Shown here: piece by piece, positions 33,905-43,498 of the stretch
How positions within the stretch are numbered: position 1 is the first letter of the stretch
Layout of the letters: each line of letters begins with the position of its first letter
Source: Sinorhizobium meliloti
GTDB lineage: Bacteria; Pseudomonadota; Alphaproteobacteria; Rhizobiales; Rhizobiaceae
Direction of reading: 5' to 3'
Length of the DNA: 64,000 nt
NCBI RefSeq assembly: GCF_035610345.1
Contig: NZ_CP141213.1
Span: 372,001 to 436,000 of the forward strand
Program-made: the position numbers and the translations under genes
The notes under the pieces: generated by a model
Databases searched by the model: none
The model's input: the letters and a program-made list of their open reading frames with translations, nothing else
What the model was told of the DNA's origin: nothing

Positions 33905-34082
33905 CGAACTTCTCCGGATAGTGTGAACCACAGCCGTGAATTGCGATGGTGATGTATCTCGAATGTGAGCCCGCCCGACCGCAATTGAAAGCCCGTGTAC
34001 CGTTTCACGGCCGCCGATACAGTAGGCTACAATTCACGCGCGCCAGACCTCACGGCACCGACGCGCGCTCTCCTCTCTTCTT

Positions 34083-35837
34083 TCATCCGAATGTAAAAAC
34101 GAAGGCTTCGACGCCGGGATCGAGAAAGCGTATCTCGAACGTCCGTTCCCGCACTTCTCCCGACTGCCTTACGAGCTGATAGAGGCGCGTCTCGCCCACC
34201 GTTCCATTGCCGTCGGAATTGATGTCCGAACCGTGATCCGGGCCCGGTGCTGCACCGTCGACTTTCACCTGAAAGCGCACCCTGCCGCCGTTTTTCCCAG
34301 GACCGAGGACAAGGTGCAGATCGCGCGCGCTGAACCTGTAGGTGATTGCGCCCCCGGCCCGATTGAGTGTCGCCTGCTCTGCACCAACCGTCCAGTTGCC
34401 GGCGAGACTCCATTGATTGAGCCGAGGCTTGCCGGCGGTATAATCGCGCGCCGCATCGGCTGCGACACGCTCCGGCGACACGAAGTTCGAAGCGCGCATG
34501 TAGCCGACATAATCCTCGCCCGACTGGAGGTGGGCGAGATCGGGCGCGGCTTCGGCGCCCCTCGCATCCGGCTGCACGAAACCACTGTCGCTCCGGCTAT
34601 TCCCTGCCGCTTCCGCGAGCAGCTCCTGTATGACGCGCTCCGACCGCGCATAATCGCCCTCACCGAAGTGATGGTGTCTGATCCGCCCTTCTGCATCGAT
34701 GAAATAGTGCGCCGGCCAGTAGCTGTTACCGAAGGCCCGCCAGATCGCGAAATCGTTGTCGATCGCAACGGGATAGCGGATATCGAAATCCGTCACTGCG
34801 CTCTTGACGTTGTCGATGCGCTTTTCGAAGGCGAATTCGGGCGCATGCACGCCGATCACCACCAGCCCCTGGTCCCGGTACTTCTCGGCCCAGGCGCGGA
34901 CATAGGGGATCGTACGGATGCAATTGATGCAGGAGTAGGTCCAGAAATCGACGAGCACGACCTTGCCGCGCAGCTGTTCCACGCTCAAAGGCTTCGAGTT
35001 GACCCACTCGACGGCGCCGTCCAGCGGCGGGAACATGCCTTCCACCGGCAAATCGCTTCGATAGGCCGGTCGCTCGCCGTCGGCGGCCGTTGACGCGCTC
35101 GCCCTCTCCTCGACGGGGTCGTCCCGTACACGGTCGAGGAGCGACTGCTCCAGGGCTGCGGTGCTTGCATAGGAGAGGCGCGCAAGCTGCCCCGTATCGA
35201 GCCCCAGCGCGATTGCGGCAACGCCGGCAAGTACGGCAATGCCGAGGCCCTGCCGGAGCCGCTCGCCAAGGCCGAGTGAGCGCTTCATCGCCGCAAACAC
35301 TCTCCCCCCGGCAAGAACGGCCAAGGCGAGCGAAGTCGCCGCGCCGGCAGCATAGGCCGCCAGCAGAAGCGTGGTCTCGACATTCGCACCATGGAGGGCG
35401 GCGCCGGTCAGCACCAGGCCCAGAATTGGGCCTGCGCAGGGCGCCCAAAGAAGTCCGGTTGCAACACCGAGAAGGAGAGACGCTCCGACGCTCGGCTGCT
35501 GACCGGCCACCCTTTGTGAGAGCCGGCTGCCGAGTGCGACGGCCGGACGAGTGAACAGGGCCGCGGCCCGCGCCGAAAGCAGGGTCACGCCGAAACCGGC
35601 GAGCACTGCGATCGCCGCATACCGCCCGGCCACATTCGCGTTCACCGCCCAGTCCCCGCCGAGCGCGGCGAGTGTTGCCACGCCCGAGAATGTGAGAACC
35701 ATGCCGACGAGCATCGGTAGAACGCTCCTGGCGAAGGGCTGGCCGGCCCGCGAAAACACGAAGGGCAAGACCGGGAGGATGCAGGGGCTGAGGATGGTCA
35801 GCACACCTGCAAGATAAGCTATCGTGAAAAGGATCAT
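34083..35837 (-). CDS. DipZ-like CcdA-thioredoxin fusion protein
   Basis: A 584-residue membrane protein. The first about 235 residues are a CcdA/DsbD-type six-helix transporter of reducing equivalents ('GVLTILSPCILPVLPFVFSR', 'LLWAPCAGPILGLVL'). Residues about 285-420 are a thioredoxin-like periplasmic domain with the CINC redox motif. The C-terminal about 150 residues form the sandwich domain seen in DipZ of mycobacteria. It passes electrons from the cytoplasm to periplasmic thiols. GAGGG precedes the ATG. Confidence 0.87.
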   Translation of the reverse strand: MILFTIAYLAGVLTILSPCILPVLPFVFSRAGQPFARSVLPMLVGMVLTFSGVATLAALGGDWAVNANVAGRYAAIAVLAGFGVTLLSARAAALFTRPAVALGSRLSQRVAGQQPSVGASLLLGVATGLLWAPCAGPILGLVLTGAALHGANVETTLLLAAYAAGAATSLALAVLAGGRVFAAMKRSLGLGERLRQGLGIAVLAGVAAIALGLDTGQLARLSYASTAALEQSLLDRVRDDPVEERASASTAADGERPAYRSDLPVEGMFPPLDGAVEWVNSKPLSVEQLRGKVVLVDFWTYSCINCIRTIPYVRAWAEKYRDQGLVVIGVHAPEFAFEKRIDNVKSAVTDFDIRYPVAIDNDFAIWRAFGNSYWPAHYFIDAEGRIRHHHFGEGDYARSERVIQELLAEAAGNSRSDSGFVQPDARGAEAAPDLAHLQSGEDYVGYMRASNFVSPERVAADAARDYTAGKPRLNQWSLAGNWTVGAEQATLNRAGGAITYRFSARDLHLVLGPGKNGGRVRFQVKVDGAAPGPDHGSDINSDGNGTVGETRLYQLVRQSGEVRERTFEIRFLDPGVEAFVFTFG

Positions 35838-36009
35838 TTTCGTCCCTCTGCATTGGACCTGCGCCTCTCGCGGCGGCGGTCGCGCTTGACACGCGGAGCA
35901 TGGGACCAGAGCGAGGTATCCCGATTGTGTCTCGTAGCGAGGGGATCTGTATCGAAGTGCAGAAAGCCTCACGGGCCTTCTGCAGCATCATGCCAGCCGG
36001 CAAGGATGA

Positions 36010-36684
36010 CTACTGTAGAAGCTTCAGCAGTTCTCTGGCGGCGGATGTGGACGACGACGGGTTCTGGCCGGTGACCAGCCTGCCGTCCACAACCGTGAAG
36101 TCGGCCCAATCCTCAGCCTTCTCGTAGCGCCCGCCGAGGCGCTTCAATTCGTCTTCGACCAGGAAGGGCACGACAGCGGTCAGTTGAACGGCCTCCTCTT
36201 CGGAATTGGTGAAGCCCGTGACGCGCCTTCCCTTGACGATGGGCTCGCCGCGATGCGTGACCTGCGTCAGGACGGCCGGGCCGTGGCAGACGGCGGCGAC
36301 CGGCTTGCCCGCGTCGTAGAAGCCTTCGATAAGGGCGATGGAATTCCTGTCATTGACGAGGTCCCACATCGGACCGTGTCCGCCCGGATAGAACACCGCG
36401 TCGTAGTCCTCCTGGTTGACTTCACCGAGCTTCCGAGTATTTGCCAATGCTTCCCTGGCTGCGGGGTCGTCCTTGTAGCGCTCCATCGCTGCAGTCCGGC
36501 CGGCTGGCTCATCGCTCTTGGGATCGATCGGCGGCTTGCCGCCCTTGGGCGACGCGATCGTGACCTCCGCCCCGGCGTCCTTGAACACGTAATAGGGCGC
36601 AGCAAACTCCTCCAGCCAGAAGCCGGTCGGCTTGCCTGTGTTGCCGAGCCGGTCATGCGAAGTCAGAACCATCAGGATCTTCAT
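36010..36684 (-). CDS. DJ-1/PfpI (Hsp31-type) amidotransferase-like protein
   Basis: A 224-residue protein. The nucleophile Cys133 is in VCHGP, 'YPGGHGPMWDLV' (about 99-110) is the neighbouring loop, and 'GFTNSEEEAVQL' is also typical of Hsp31/YajL-like glyoxalases and chaperones. Such proteins repair or remove glyoxal-type damage. The start at 36684 is chosen because AAGGAGA is 7 bases upstream; an ATG two codons earlier has no spacing. It is divergent to the LysR gene at 36882. Confidence 0.9.
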   Translation of the reverse strand: MKILMVLTSHDRLGNTGKPTGFWLEEFAAPYYVFKDAGAEVTIASPKGGKPPIDPKSDEPAGRTAAMERYKDDPAAREALANTRKLGEVNQEDYDAVFYPGGHGPMWDLVNDRNSIALIEGFYDAGKPVAAVCHGPAVLTQVTHRGEPIVKGRRVTGFTNSEEEAVQLTAVVPFLVEDELKRLGGRYEKAEDWADFTVVDGRLVTGQNPSSSTSAARELLKLLQ

Positions 36685-36881
36685 GGTCATTCTCCTTCGT
36701 TGAAGCGCTTCCAAGCGCAGGATCGCGCGGATACGCAGCCTATTCTCGAGCCGTGACCGTATGTTGGCGAGGCTCTCGCGGACCGCCGGCCAGTACAGCC
36801 CTGCCACCATCATTTGCGTATTGCCGTCTTCGGGTGAATACTCGCTATGTGGCAGTCACTGTACCGGGGAACGGCAGAATA

Positions 36882-37814
36882 ATGGACCGCATCGATGCAA
36901 TGAAAGTTTTCGTCGCCGCGATCGACGAAGGCAGCCTGGCCGGGGCGGCCCGCCGGCTGAAGCGCTCGCCGACGGCGGTGAGTCGCGCCCTGAGCTTCCT
37001 GGAAGCGCATGTCGGCGTCGAGCTTCTGCATCGAACCACCCGCACCCTCAAACTGAGTGAAGCAGGCCAACGCTATGCGGCTGCCTGCCGAAGGGTACTA
37101 ACCGACCTGGAGGAAGCCGACATGCTCGCAGGAGGCGAGCGCTCCGCACCCCGTGGGATGTTGACGATTTCGTCGCCACCAATCCTCGGGGAGGAAATAC
37201 TTCGTCCCATCCTGGATGATTTCCTCGATCTCTACCCCACCGTTTCTGTCCGGCTTCTTCTCCTCGATCGCTTCGTCAACCTGGTGGACGAAGGCGTCGA
37301 CATTGCGCTGCGCATCGGCCAACTGGCAGATTCGTCGCTCATCTCCACCCGGCTCGGCGGCGATGTGCGGCGCGTCGTGGTCGCCTCGCCTCGGTACCTC
37401 GCCAATCACCCCCGCATCGAAGAACCGGCCGATCTCGCCAGGCACCAGATACTGGCCTTCACCAATTTCGGTCTGGAATCCTGGAGCTTCACACCGGCGA
37501 AGGGCTCATCCCTCCCCAGGACGATCCAGTTTAAGCCCAGGTGCATCGTCAACAGCGTGCGCGCTGCCGCCGCTTCGGCGGCTGCCGGGCGCGGCCTGAC
37601 GAGGCTTTATTCCTATCACGTCGCGGAATATGTGAAGGACGGGCGCCTGGAGATCGTGCTCTCCGACGCCGAGCATCCGCCCCTGCCGGCGCATTTGCTC
37701 GCACCGCAGGGCCGAATGTCGGTCCCCAAGGTCCGCGCCTTTGTCGACTTTGCGGCGCCGCGTCTGCGCTCCGAATTTGCGCGCATGGCAGCGGAGGCGG
37801 GCACGCTTACCTGA
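36882..37814 (+). CDS. LysR family transcriptional regulator
   Basis: A 310-residue LTTR. The N-terminal helix-turn-helix ('MKVFVAAIDEGSLAGAARRL', 'SPTAVSRALSFLEAHVGVEL') and the inducer-binding domain ('VSVRLLLLDRFVNLVDEGVD', then 'IALRIGQLADSSL') match the CrgA/AaeR subgroup. It lies divergent to the DJ-1-type gene across 197 bases and upstream of an SDR gene, either of which may be its target. Confidence 0.92.
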   Translation: MDRIDAMKVFVAAIDEGSLAGAARRLKRSPTAVSRALSFLEAHVGVELLHRTTRTLKLSEAGQRYAAACRRVLTDLEEADMLAGGERSAPRGMLTISSPPILGEEILRPILDDFLDLYPTVSVRLLLLDRFVNLVDEGVDIALRIGQLADSSLISTRLGGDVRRVVVASPRYLANHPRIEEPADLARHQILAFTNFGLESWSFTPAKGSSLPRTIQFKPRCIVNSVRAAAASAAAGRGLTRLYSYHVAEYVKDGRLEIVLSDAEHPPLPAHLLAPQGRMSVPKVRAFVDFAAPRLRSEFARMAAEAGTLT

Positions 37815-37956
37815 TTATGCCGAAATCCGGTCGAGTGTCTGTCAATTGCCGGCAATTCTCCCAAAGATCGCACCGATCTAATTTCGATCGCACCAACGCC
37901 GAGGGCGGAGGGCGGACGCAGGAAGCGGCCGCTGCGATCGAGAAAGGATCACATCA

Positions 37957-38670
37957 ATGCGTAACGAACAGAAAGTCGTCGTCATCACCGGCGCCTCGCA
38001 AGGCATCGGCGCCGGACTGGTTCGCGCCTATCGTGACCGGAACTACCGCGTCGTCGCGACCTCCCGGTCCATCAAGCCGAGCGCCGATCCGGATATCCAT
38101 ACCGTCGGCGGCGACATCAGCAAGCCGGAGACCGCCGACCGGATCGTGCGCGAGGGGATCGAGCGCTTCGGCCGCATCGACTCTCTGGTGAACAATGCCG
38201 GCGTTTTCCTCGCCAAGCCGTTCGTCGAAATGACCCAGGAGGATTACGACCACAATCTCGGGGTGAATGTCGCCGGCTTCTTCCACATCACCCAGCGTGC
38301 CGCAGCGGAAATGCTGAAGCAGGGTTCGGGCCATATTGTCAGCATCACCACCAGCCTGGTCGATCAGCCGATGGTCGGCATGCCCTCCGCACTCGCGTCG
38401 CTCACCAAAGGTGGCCTGAACGCGGTGACCCGGTCGCTGGCGATGGAGTTTTCCAGGAGCGGCGTCCGCGTCAACGCGGTCTCCCCAGGGGTAATCAAGA
38501 CCCCGATGCATCCGGCTGAGACGCATTCGACGCTCGCCGGCCTGCACCCGGTCGGCCGGATGGGCGAAATTCGCGACGTCGTGGACGCCGTCCTCTATCT
38601 CGAAAATGCGGGATTCATCACCGGCGAGATCCTTCATGTCGACGGCGGTCAGAACGCGGGACGCTGGTAA
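37957..38670 (+). CDS. SDR family protein, catalytic Tyr replaced
   Basis: A 237-residue Rossmann-fold protein. TGASQGIG (about residues 10-17), NNAG (about 83-86), and 'GGLNAVTRSLAMEFSRSGVRVNAVSPGVIKTPM' are typical classical SDR blocks. The usual Tyr-x3-Lys is ALASLTK here: position Lys-4 is Ala (codon GCG). The standard proton donor is therefore missing. It may use another mechanism or bind NAD(P)H without catalysis. AGAAAGGA precedes the ATG. A tautomerase gene follows at 54 bases. Confidence 0.88.
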   Translation: MRNEQKVVVITGASQGIGAGLVRAYRDRNYRVVATSRSIKPSADPDIHTVGGDISKPETADRIVREGIERFGRIDSLVNNAGVFLAKPFVEMTQEDYDHNLGVNVAGFFHITQRAAAEMLKQGSGHIVSITTSLVDQPMVGMPSALASLTKGGLNAVTRSLAMEFSRSGVRVNAVSPGVIKTPMHPAETHSTLAGLHPVGRMGEIRDVVDAVLYLENAGFITGEILHVDGGQNAGRW

Positions 38671-38723
38671 ACGGCATATCGCCCTGCGACGACACACGAA
38701 CCAGATCCGCAAAGGAGACTGCA

Positions 38724-38963
38724 ATGCCTATCGTCACCGTACAGGTTACCCGCGAGGGAAGCGCACCCGGCCGCAACTCGGTCACCGCCGAGGAGAAGGC
38801 CGCGATCATCAGGGGCGTCAGCGAAGTGCTGCTCGATGTCCTGAACAAACCGCTTGAATCCACCTATGTGGTTATCGAGGAGGTCGATCTCGACAACTGG
38901 GGCTGGGGTGGCCTCCCGACGGTGCAATACCGCCGGCAGCGCGCCGAGGCGGCACAATTCTGA
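38724..38963 (+). CDS. 4-oxalocrotonate tautomerase family protein
   Basis: A 79-residue tautomerase. After the initiator Met comes the catalytic Pro2 (MPIVTVQVT), and 'EEKAAIIRGVSEVLLDVLNK' is the usual helix. 'YVVIEEVDLDNWGWGG' is seen in the larger 4-OT subgroup. It may process keto/enol acids or detoxify small electrophiles. It is linked to the SDR gene and ends before a strong terminator (38991-39016). Confidence 0.9.
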   Translation: MPIVTVQVTREGSAPGRNSVTAEEKAAIIRGVSEVLLDVLNKPLESTYVVIEEVDLDNWGWGGLPTVQYRRQRAEAAQF

Positions 38964-38990
38964 AACCGGTTCATCTGCCCCGCCGCTCGT

Positions 38991-39016
38991 GGCACGCTTC
39001 ACTTTAGAAGCGTGCC
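38991..39016. terminator. Bidirectional hairpin terminator
   Basis: GGCACGCTTC (38991-39000) pairs perfectly with GAAGCGTGCC (39007-39016) around ACTTTA. It separates the tautomerase gene (+) from pqqE (-), which converge here. Confidence 0.75.
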
Positions 39017-39030
39017 GACACATCTAACGG

Positions 39031-40158
39031 TCATGCCCGGCCGCGATAATTCATGGCGACGACCGACGGCGCCGAAAGCTGTTCGACTTCAAGCGTCAGG
39101 CGATCGCGAAGCGGAGACCGGGTGCAAACCGGGTCCGTTGCGCTCGCGTCGCCGGCAAGCGCCATCGCCTGGCAGCGGCACCCACCGAAATCCACCTTCT
39201 TGCGCTCGCAGCTCCGACAGAGCTCCGGCATCCAGTCCTCGCCGCGATAGGCATTGAACGCATTGCTCTCGTACCAGATGCTGGAAAGTGATTTTTCGCG
39301 CACGTTCTCGAAGGAGAGGCTCGGAATGGTTTCCGCGGCATGGCATGGAAGCACCCGCCCCGACGGAGTGACGTTCAAGCCGACGCGGCCCCAGCCGCCC
39401 ATGCAGGCCTTCGGATACTTCGAATAATAATCGGCGGGCACATAGTCGATCACCAATAGGCCTTGATATTTCTCGCGTGCTTCGGCGACGGTTCGCGTAG
39501 CGCGCTCGACCTGCTCGCGGGTCGGCATGAGAACCTCTTTGTTGCGCTCGGCCCAGCCGTGGAACTGCACGGTGGCGACTTCGATGCGTCGCGCCTTCAG
39601 CCGGATCGCCAGCTCGATCATCTCATCGATCTCGCCCATGTTCTGCCTGTGGCAGACGGCGTTCAGCGTCAGCGGTATAGCGGCATCGGTCGCCCAGCCT
39701 GCAACCGCCATTTTCCGTTCATAGCCGCCTTTGTACCCGCCGATCCGATCGGCGCTTTCGGGAGAAACCCCCTGGATGGAAAGTTGAATATGGTCGAGCC
39801 CCACCTCGGCGAGACTGTTCATTCTCGCTTCCGTCAGTCCCACGCCCGAGGTGATCAGGTTGGTGTAAAGGCCCAGCGAACTCGCCGCCTGCGTCAATTC
39901 GACGAGGTCCCGGCGCGCGGCAGGCTCCCCGCCGGACAGGTGCAGATGCAGAACGCCGAGATCGGCGGCTTGCGCGAAGACGCCTGTCCATTCCTCGGTC
40001 GACAGTTCTTCCTTGGCTTGCGTCAGGGCGATCGGGTTGGAGCAATAGGGACAGGCGAGCGGGCAGCGATGCGTCAGTTCGGCCAGCATGGCCATCGGTG
40101 GGGGAACACGCGGGATGGCGCGCACAATATCGGCTGGTCGGGCGATGGTATCGCTCAT
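39031..40158 (-). CDS. pqqE: PqqA peptide cyclase (radical SAM)
   Basis: A 375-residue radical SAM enzyme that joins the Glu and Tyr side chains of PqqA, the first step of PQQ synthesis. The N-terminal CPLACPYCSNP is the CxxxCxxC iron-sulfur cluster motif. The C-terminal 'CRSCERKKVDFGGCRCQAMA' and 'CTRSP' form the SPASM cluster domain. It is the last gene of the pqqABCDE operon and overlaps pqqD by 4 bases. Confidence 0.97.
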   Translation of the reverse strand: MSDTIARPADIVRAIPRVPPPMAMLAELTHRCPLACPYCSNPIALTQAKEELSTEEWTGVFAQAADLGVLHLHLSGGEPAARRDLVELTQAASSLGLYTNLITSGVGLTEARMNSLAEVGLDHIQLSIQGVSPESADRIGGYKGGYERKMAVAGWATDAAIPLTLNAVCHRQNMGEIDEMIELAIRLKARRIEVATVQFHGWAERNKEVLMPTREQVERATRTVAEAREKYQGLLVIDYVPADYYSKYPKACMGGWGRVGLNVTPSGRVLPCHAAETIPSLSFENVREKSLSSIWYESNAFNAYRGEDWMPELCRSCERKKVDFGGCRCQAMALAGDASATDPVCTRSPLRDRLTLEVEQLSAPSVVAMNYRGRA

Positions 40159-40451
40159 TGGACGATCTCCAGCATGCGGCGGACCGAGAGCTCCTGGACG
40201 AAAGTCCTGACATCCTCCCCGATCTCTTCGACCGGGGCGTCGAACTTCTCGGCAAAATCGGCGGCGATCCGGTCAAGGTTTCGTTCGCCATCGAGAGCCT
40301 GAACGATGGCGACGGCGATGTCGTCCACGGCCATGGCACGCTCCGGAGCCAGAAGCACCGTCTGGCCGCGGACCGGATCCTCATGCAGCCGGACCCCTCG
40401 TGCCAGCTTGACGACGCTCGACCCTGAAATCTCGGGCGCGTCGGCCGTCAT
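40155..40451 (-). CDS. pqqD: PQQ biosynthesis peptide chaperone PqqD
   Basis: A 98-residue protein that carries PqqA to PqqE. 'VVKLARGVRLHEDPVRGQTV', 'LLAPERAMAVDDIAVAIVQAL' and 'DGERNLDRIAADFAEKF' are conserved PqqD blocks. The ATG was placed at 40451 because it overlaps the pqqC stop (ATGA) and gives the usual length of about 95 residues. Confidence 0.95.
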   Translation of the reverse strand: MTADAPEISGSSVVKLARGVRLHEDPVRGQTVLLAPERAMAVDDIAVAIVQALDGERNLDRIAADFAEKFDAPVEEIGEDVRTFVQELSVRRMLEIVQ

Positions 40452-41218
40452 TCCGCCGCCTCCCGTGCTCTCGGCTCGCGGATCACCCCCTCCCGACCGT
40501 CCCAGGCACCCGGCGGAATGCGCCCCGGCGTGACATAGGCGGAATAAAGTGCATCGAGCTGGGCCCAAAGAACATCCGTCTTGAAGGTGAGAGCCTGAGC
40601 GGCAGCGTCCTGCTTTTCCCGCGTGTCGGCATGGTCGAGGACATAAGCAAGGCCGAACTCGACATCCCGGGGCGCCTCCGCCAGCCTCTGGCGGAAGTAG
40701 GCGAGCGCCGCGTCATCGGCGAAGGCGTAGTGCTCCAGCAGCCCGGCAATGCGCTCCGAGTGGATCTTCGGCGCAAAAAGCTCCGTCAACGAGGAGGCCA
40801 CCGCCTCGAGGAGCGGCTTCTCACGCACGAAGGAAACATAGGCGTCCACGGCAAACCGGGTCGACGGCAGAACGCCCCTTGCCGAGCCGACATAGGCTGG
40901 ATCGAGTCCGACGGCCTCGGCCAGACGCAGCCAGCGCCGGATGCCGCCGCCCTCTTCGACGCCGCCGTCGTGATCTTCGATGCGGGAGCGCCAGGCCCGG
41001 CGCATATCCGGGTCGTCGCAACGCGACAGAAAGGCCGCATCCTTCATGGGGATGCGGCTCTGGTAATAATAGCGGTTGATCACCCAGGCGCGGACCTGCG
41101 TCGTCGTGCAGCCGCCGCCATGGAGCATCGCATGAAACGGATGCTTGTCATGATAGCGCTCCTTGCCGATCTCCAGCAGGCGGGCATGGAAAGCTTGTCT
41201 GTCAGTTGCCGTCGTCAC
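40448..41218 (-). CDS. pqqC: Pyrroloquinoline-quinone synthase
   Basis: A 256-residue cofactor-less oxidase that performs the last ring closure and oxidation steps of PQQ synthesis. 'YHDKHPFHAMLHGGGCTTTQVRAWVINRYYYQSRIPMKDAA' and 'DHDGGVEEGGGIRRWLRLAEA' contain the conserved active-site His, Arg and Tyr residues. The length is normal. It is coupled to pqqB and pqqD by 4-base overlaps. Confidence 0.97.
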   Translation of the reverse strand: MTTATDRQAFHARLLEIGKERYHDKHPFHAMLHGGGCTTTQVRAWVINRYYYQSRIPMKDAAFLSRCDDPDMRRAWRSRIEDHDGGVEEGGGIRRWLRLAEAVGLDPAYVGSARGVLPSTRFAVDAYVSFVREKPLLEAVASSLTELFAPKIHSERIAGLLEHYAFADDAALAYFRQRLAEAPRDVEFGLAYVLDHADTREKQDAAAQALTFKTDVLWAQLDALYSAYVTPGRIPPGAWDGREGVIREPRAREAAE

Positions 41219-42126
41219 AGCCGGACCTCCATGCCGTCATAGCCGATCTCGAAACCGCGGGCCTCGACGCGCTCGCGCTCGGTGCCGGCCCGCCAGATCG
41301 GGTTGGTGTTGTTGATATGGACATAGATCTTTCTGCCGATGTTCAAGAGATCGAGCGTCTCGAGACTGCCGCCCTCCCCGTCGATCGGCATGTGGCCCAT
41401 GCGACGGCCTGTCTTGCGGCCGGTCCCGGTCAGGATCATCTCGTCATCGGAATAGAGCGTGCCGTCGAAGAAGACGGCATCGGCATCGCGCAGGCGCGCG
41501 GCGAGGCTGTCCGTCATCACGGCGCAGCCCGGAACATAATAGACCCGCCTCTCGCCGGCCTTCAGTTCGACACCGACCGTGTGCTCGCCCTCGATGCCCA
41601 GATCGGGCTCGCCGTCCTCGAGAAAGAGCGGCACCTTGCCCGGAACGGCGAAGAGCCGTGCATCGAGGCCCGACAGCGGAGAGAACGCCTCATCCATTTC
41701 AATGGTTTCTCTTGAAACCAGTTCCGGATCGAGGACCTGGAAGACCGGATTGTCGGCGACGATCCGGCCGACCGCGCCGGTCGAAAACAGGGTGAATGCC
41801 TGCTTCTCCCGCAAGACGAGAAGTCCTGCCAGATGGTCGATGTCGCCATTCGTCAGCACCACGCTCTCGATGGGGCTGTGACGAAGGCGGCGCGGCTGAA
41901 GCGGCCTATTGTTTTGAACCTGCTGGCGGATGTCGGGGGAGGCGTTGAAGACGGCCCAGCTCTCACCGTCGATACTCACCGCGAGCGACGACTGCGTTTG
42001 CGGTCTGAGGCCGGAGGCCGGATCGCGCGCCATCGCGCAGTTGCGACAGCCGCAATTCCATTGCGGGAGACCGCCGCCGGCGGCGGCCCCCAAGACGATG
42101 ATGCGAAGATCGGACGTTTTATTCAC
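41215..42126 (-). CDS. pqqB: PQQ biosynthesis protein PqqB
   Basis: A 303-residue metallo-beta-lactamase-fold protein. 'IIVLGAAAGGGLPQWNCGCRNC' and 'VVLTNGDIDHLAGLLVLRE' (metal site, variant of HxHxDH) are typical of PqqB, an iron-dependent hydroxylase acting on the Tyr of PqqA. GTG 42126 was chosen because it gives the usual length (about 304). A TTG at 42159 would add 11 residues and overlap the end of pqqA, so the start is uncertain. Confidence 0.94.
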   Translation of the reverse strand: MNKTSDLRIIVLGAAAGGGLPQWNCGCRNCAMARDPASGLRPQTQSSLAVSIDGESWAVFNASPDIRQQVQNNRPLQPRRLRHSPIESVVLTNGDIDHLAGLLVLREKQAFTLFSTGAVGRIVADNPVFQVLDPELVSRETIEMDEAFSPLSGLDARLFAVPGKVPLFLEDGEPDLGIEGEHTVGVELKAGERRVYYVPGCAVMTDSLAARLRDADAVFFDGTLYSDDEMILTGTGRKTGRRMGHMPIDGEGGSLETLDLLNIGRKIYVHINNTNPIWRAGTERERVEARGFEIGYDGMEVRL

Positions 42127-42167
42127 CGGGATACCTGATGCCTTACCGATCCTCGTCAAGCTGGCCT

Positions 42168-42263
42168 TCAGAAGAGGATCGGTTCATCCCCGTCCGCAGG
42201 AGCATAGCGGGTGATTTCCATAGCGCAGCTGACTTCGATGAATTTCGGTTTATGCCAGGCCAT
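42168..42263 (-). CDS. pqqA: PQQ precursor peptide PqqA
   Basis: A 31-residue peptide, MAWHKPKFIEVSCAMEITRY followed by 11 residues. Glu16 and Tyr20 (EITRY) are the two residues whose side chains are joined to form PQQ. GGAGGAAGT directly precedes the ATG. It is the first gene of pqqABCDE, 41 bases before pqqB. Confidence 0.95.
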   Translation of the reverse strand: MAWHKPKFIEVSCAMEITRYAPADGDEPILF

Positions 42264-42547
42264 ACTTCCTCCATTCGCCCGTGGGGTCGTTGTGCTCGCT
42301 CCCGTTCCGGCAGGCGCCCTTGCGGTCGGGGCGGGCATGAAACCAGGCAGGACCTATAGCAGTCGCTGCCCGGGTCAAGGGCCGGAACGGCAGTCCGCTG
42401 CTCCGGCAGAGCCCGGCGGCGCCGTAGCCGGGCTTTTAGGCATCGTAAAGTCTCCTCTTGGGGCGCATAGTAGCAAGCGATGTGGTGCCCCACAATTACG
42501 ACCTAGGTGTCGGTCGCCGCCGCCTTCCGCCCACATGAAGCTCACCT

Positions 42548-43489
42548 CTAGCCGAATGCGTTGGCTGGATAAGGCTTGCTGACCACAGGCAGATAGCGCG
42601 CTCCGGACGCCAGCACGAACCGCTCGAAAGCCTGCATGGCCGGGGTGGAGGCACGATCCAGGCGCGACACGGTAAACCACTGCCGGCGGATCGGCGTGTC
42701 GACCACGTCGAGGATCACGAGCCTGCCGAGCTTTACCTCCTGTTCTATCGTATGGGCCGAGATGAAGGCGATTCCGAGACCGGCGATTACGGCCTGCTTG
42801 ATCGTCTCGTTCGAGGCGATCTCGGTGCCGAGCTCCTCGAGCTCGTGCGGCGTGTCGCTCAGGAAGATCTCGAGGGAGATACGCGTTCCCGATCCTTTTT
42901 CGCGCACCAGGAACTGTTCCTGGGCGATCCGCTCCCGTGAAATCTCCAGCACGCCCGCGAGCGGGTGACCGGCGGGGGCGATGAAGACCAGTGGATGATC
43001 GCCGAACACCTGCGCCCGCACCTCGAAATCGCGCGGCGGCCGCCCCATCAGAGCGATGTCGATCTCGTGGTCCCGCAGCTTGGCGATGATCTCGGCCCGG
43101 TTGCCGATGAAGAGATTTATCTCCACGGCAGGAACCTGATCGCGAAAGGCGGCAATGAGCTGCGGCGCGAAATATTTCCCGGTCGACACGACGCCGAGGC
43201 GCAACCGTCCGGTTCTGAGCCCCTTGATGGCATCTATCGAGTCCTCGAGGGCAATGAGGCTGTCCTCGATCGCCCGCGCCGCTTCGAGAAAGGCAAGGCC
43301 GTAAGCCGTCGGCACCATGCCGCCACGCGTGCGGTCGAAGAGCGCAATGCCCGCATCCCGTTCCAGATGCTGGATCTGCAGGGTGAGCGCCGGTCCGGTC
43401 AGTCCCAAGGCTTCGGCGGCGAGGTTGATCTTCCCCAACCGGCAAACGGCTTCGACGGTGCGGAGCTGGCGAAAGGTCACGTTGCGCAT
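42548..43489 (-). CDS. cbbR: LysR-type regulator of the Calvin cycle operon
   Basis: A 313-residue LTTR transcribed divergently from cbbF. The N-terminal helix-turn-helix ('RQLRTVEAVCRLGKINLAAE', 'LTGPALTLQIQHLERDAGIAL') and effector domain with 'LRLGVVSTGKYFAPQLIAAF' are typical of CbbR, which turns on cbb genes under autotrophic conditions and senses metabolites. The 101-base gap to cbbF holds a candidate binding site (43499-43515). Confidence 0.95.
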   Translation of the reverse strand: MRNVTFRQLRTVEAVCRLGKINLAAEALGLTGPALTLQIQHLERDAGIALFDRTRGGMVPTAYGLAFLEAARAIEDSLIALEDSIDAIKGLRTGRLRLGVVSTGKYFAPQLIAAFRDQVPAVEINLFIGNRAEIIAKLRDHEIDIALMGRPPRDFEVRAQVFGDHPLVFIAPAGHPLAGVLEISRERIAQEQFLVREKGSGTRISLEIFLSDTPHELEELGTEIASNETIKQAVIAGLGIAFISAHTIEQEVKLGRLVILDVVDTPIRRQWFTVSRLDRASTPAMQAFERFVLASGARYLPVVSKPYPANAFG

Positions 43490-43498
43490 GGATCAAAG

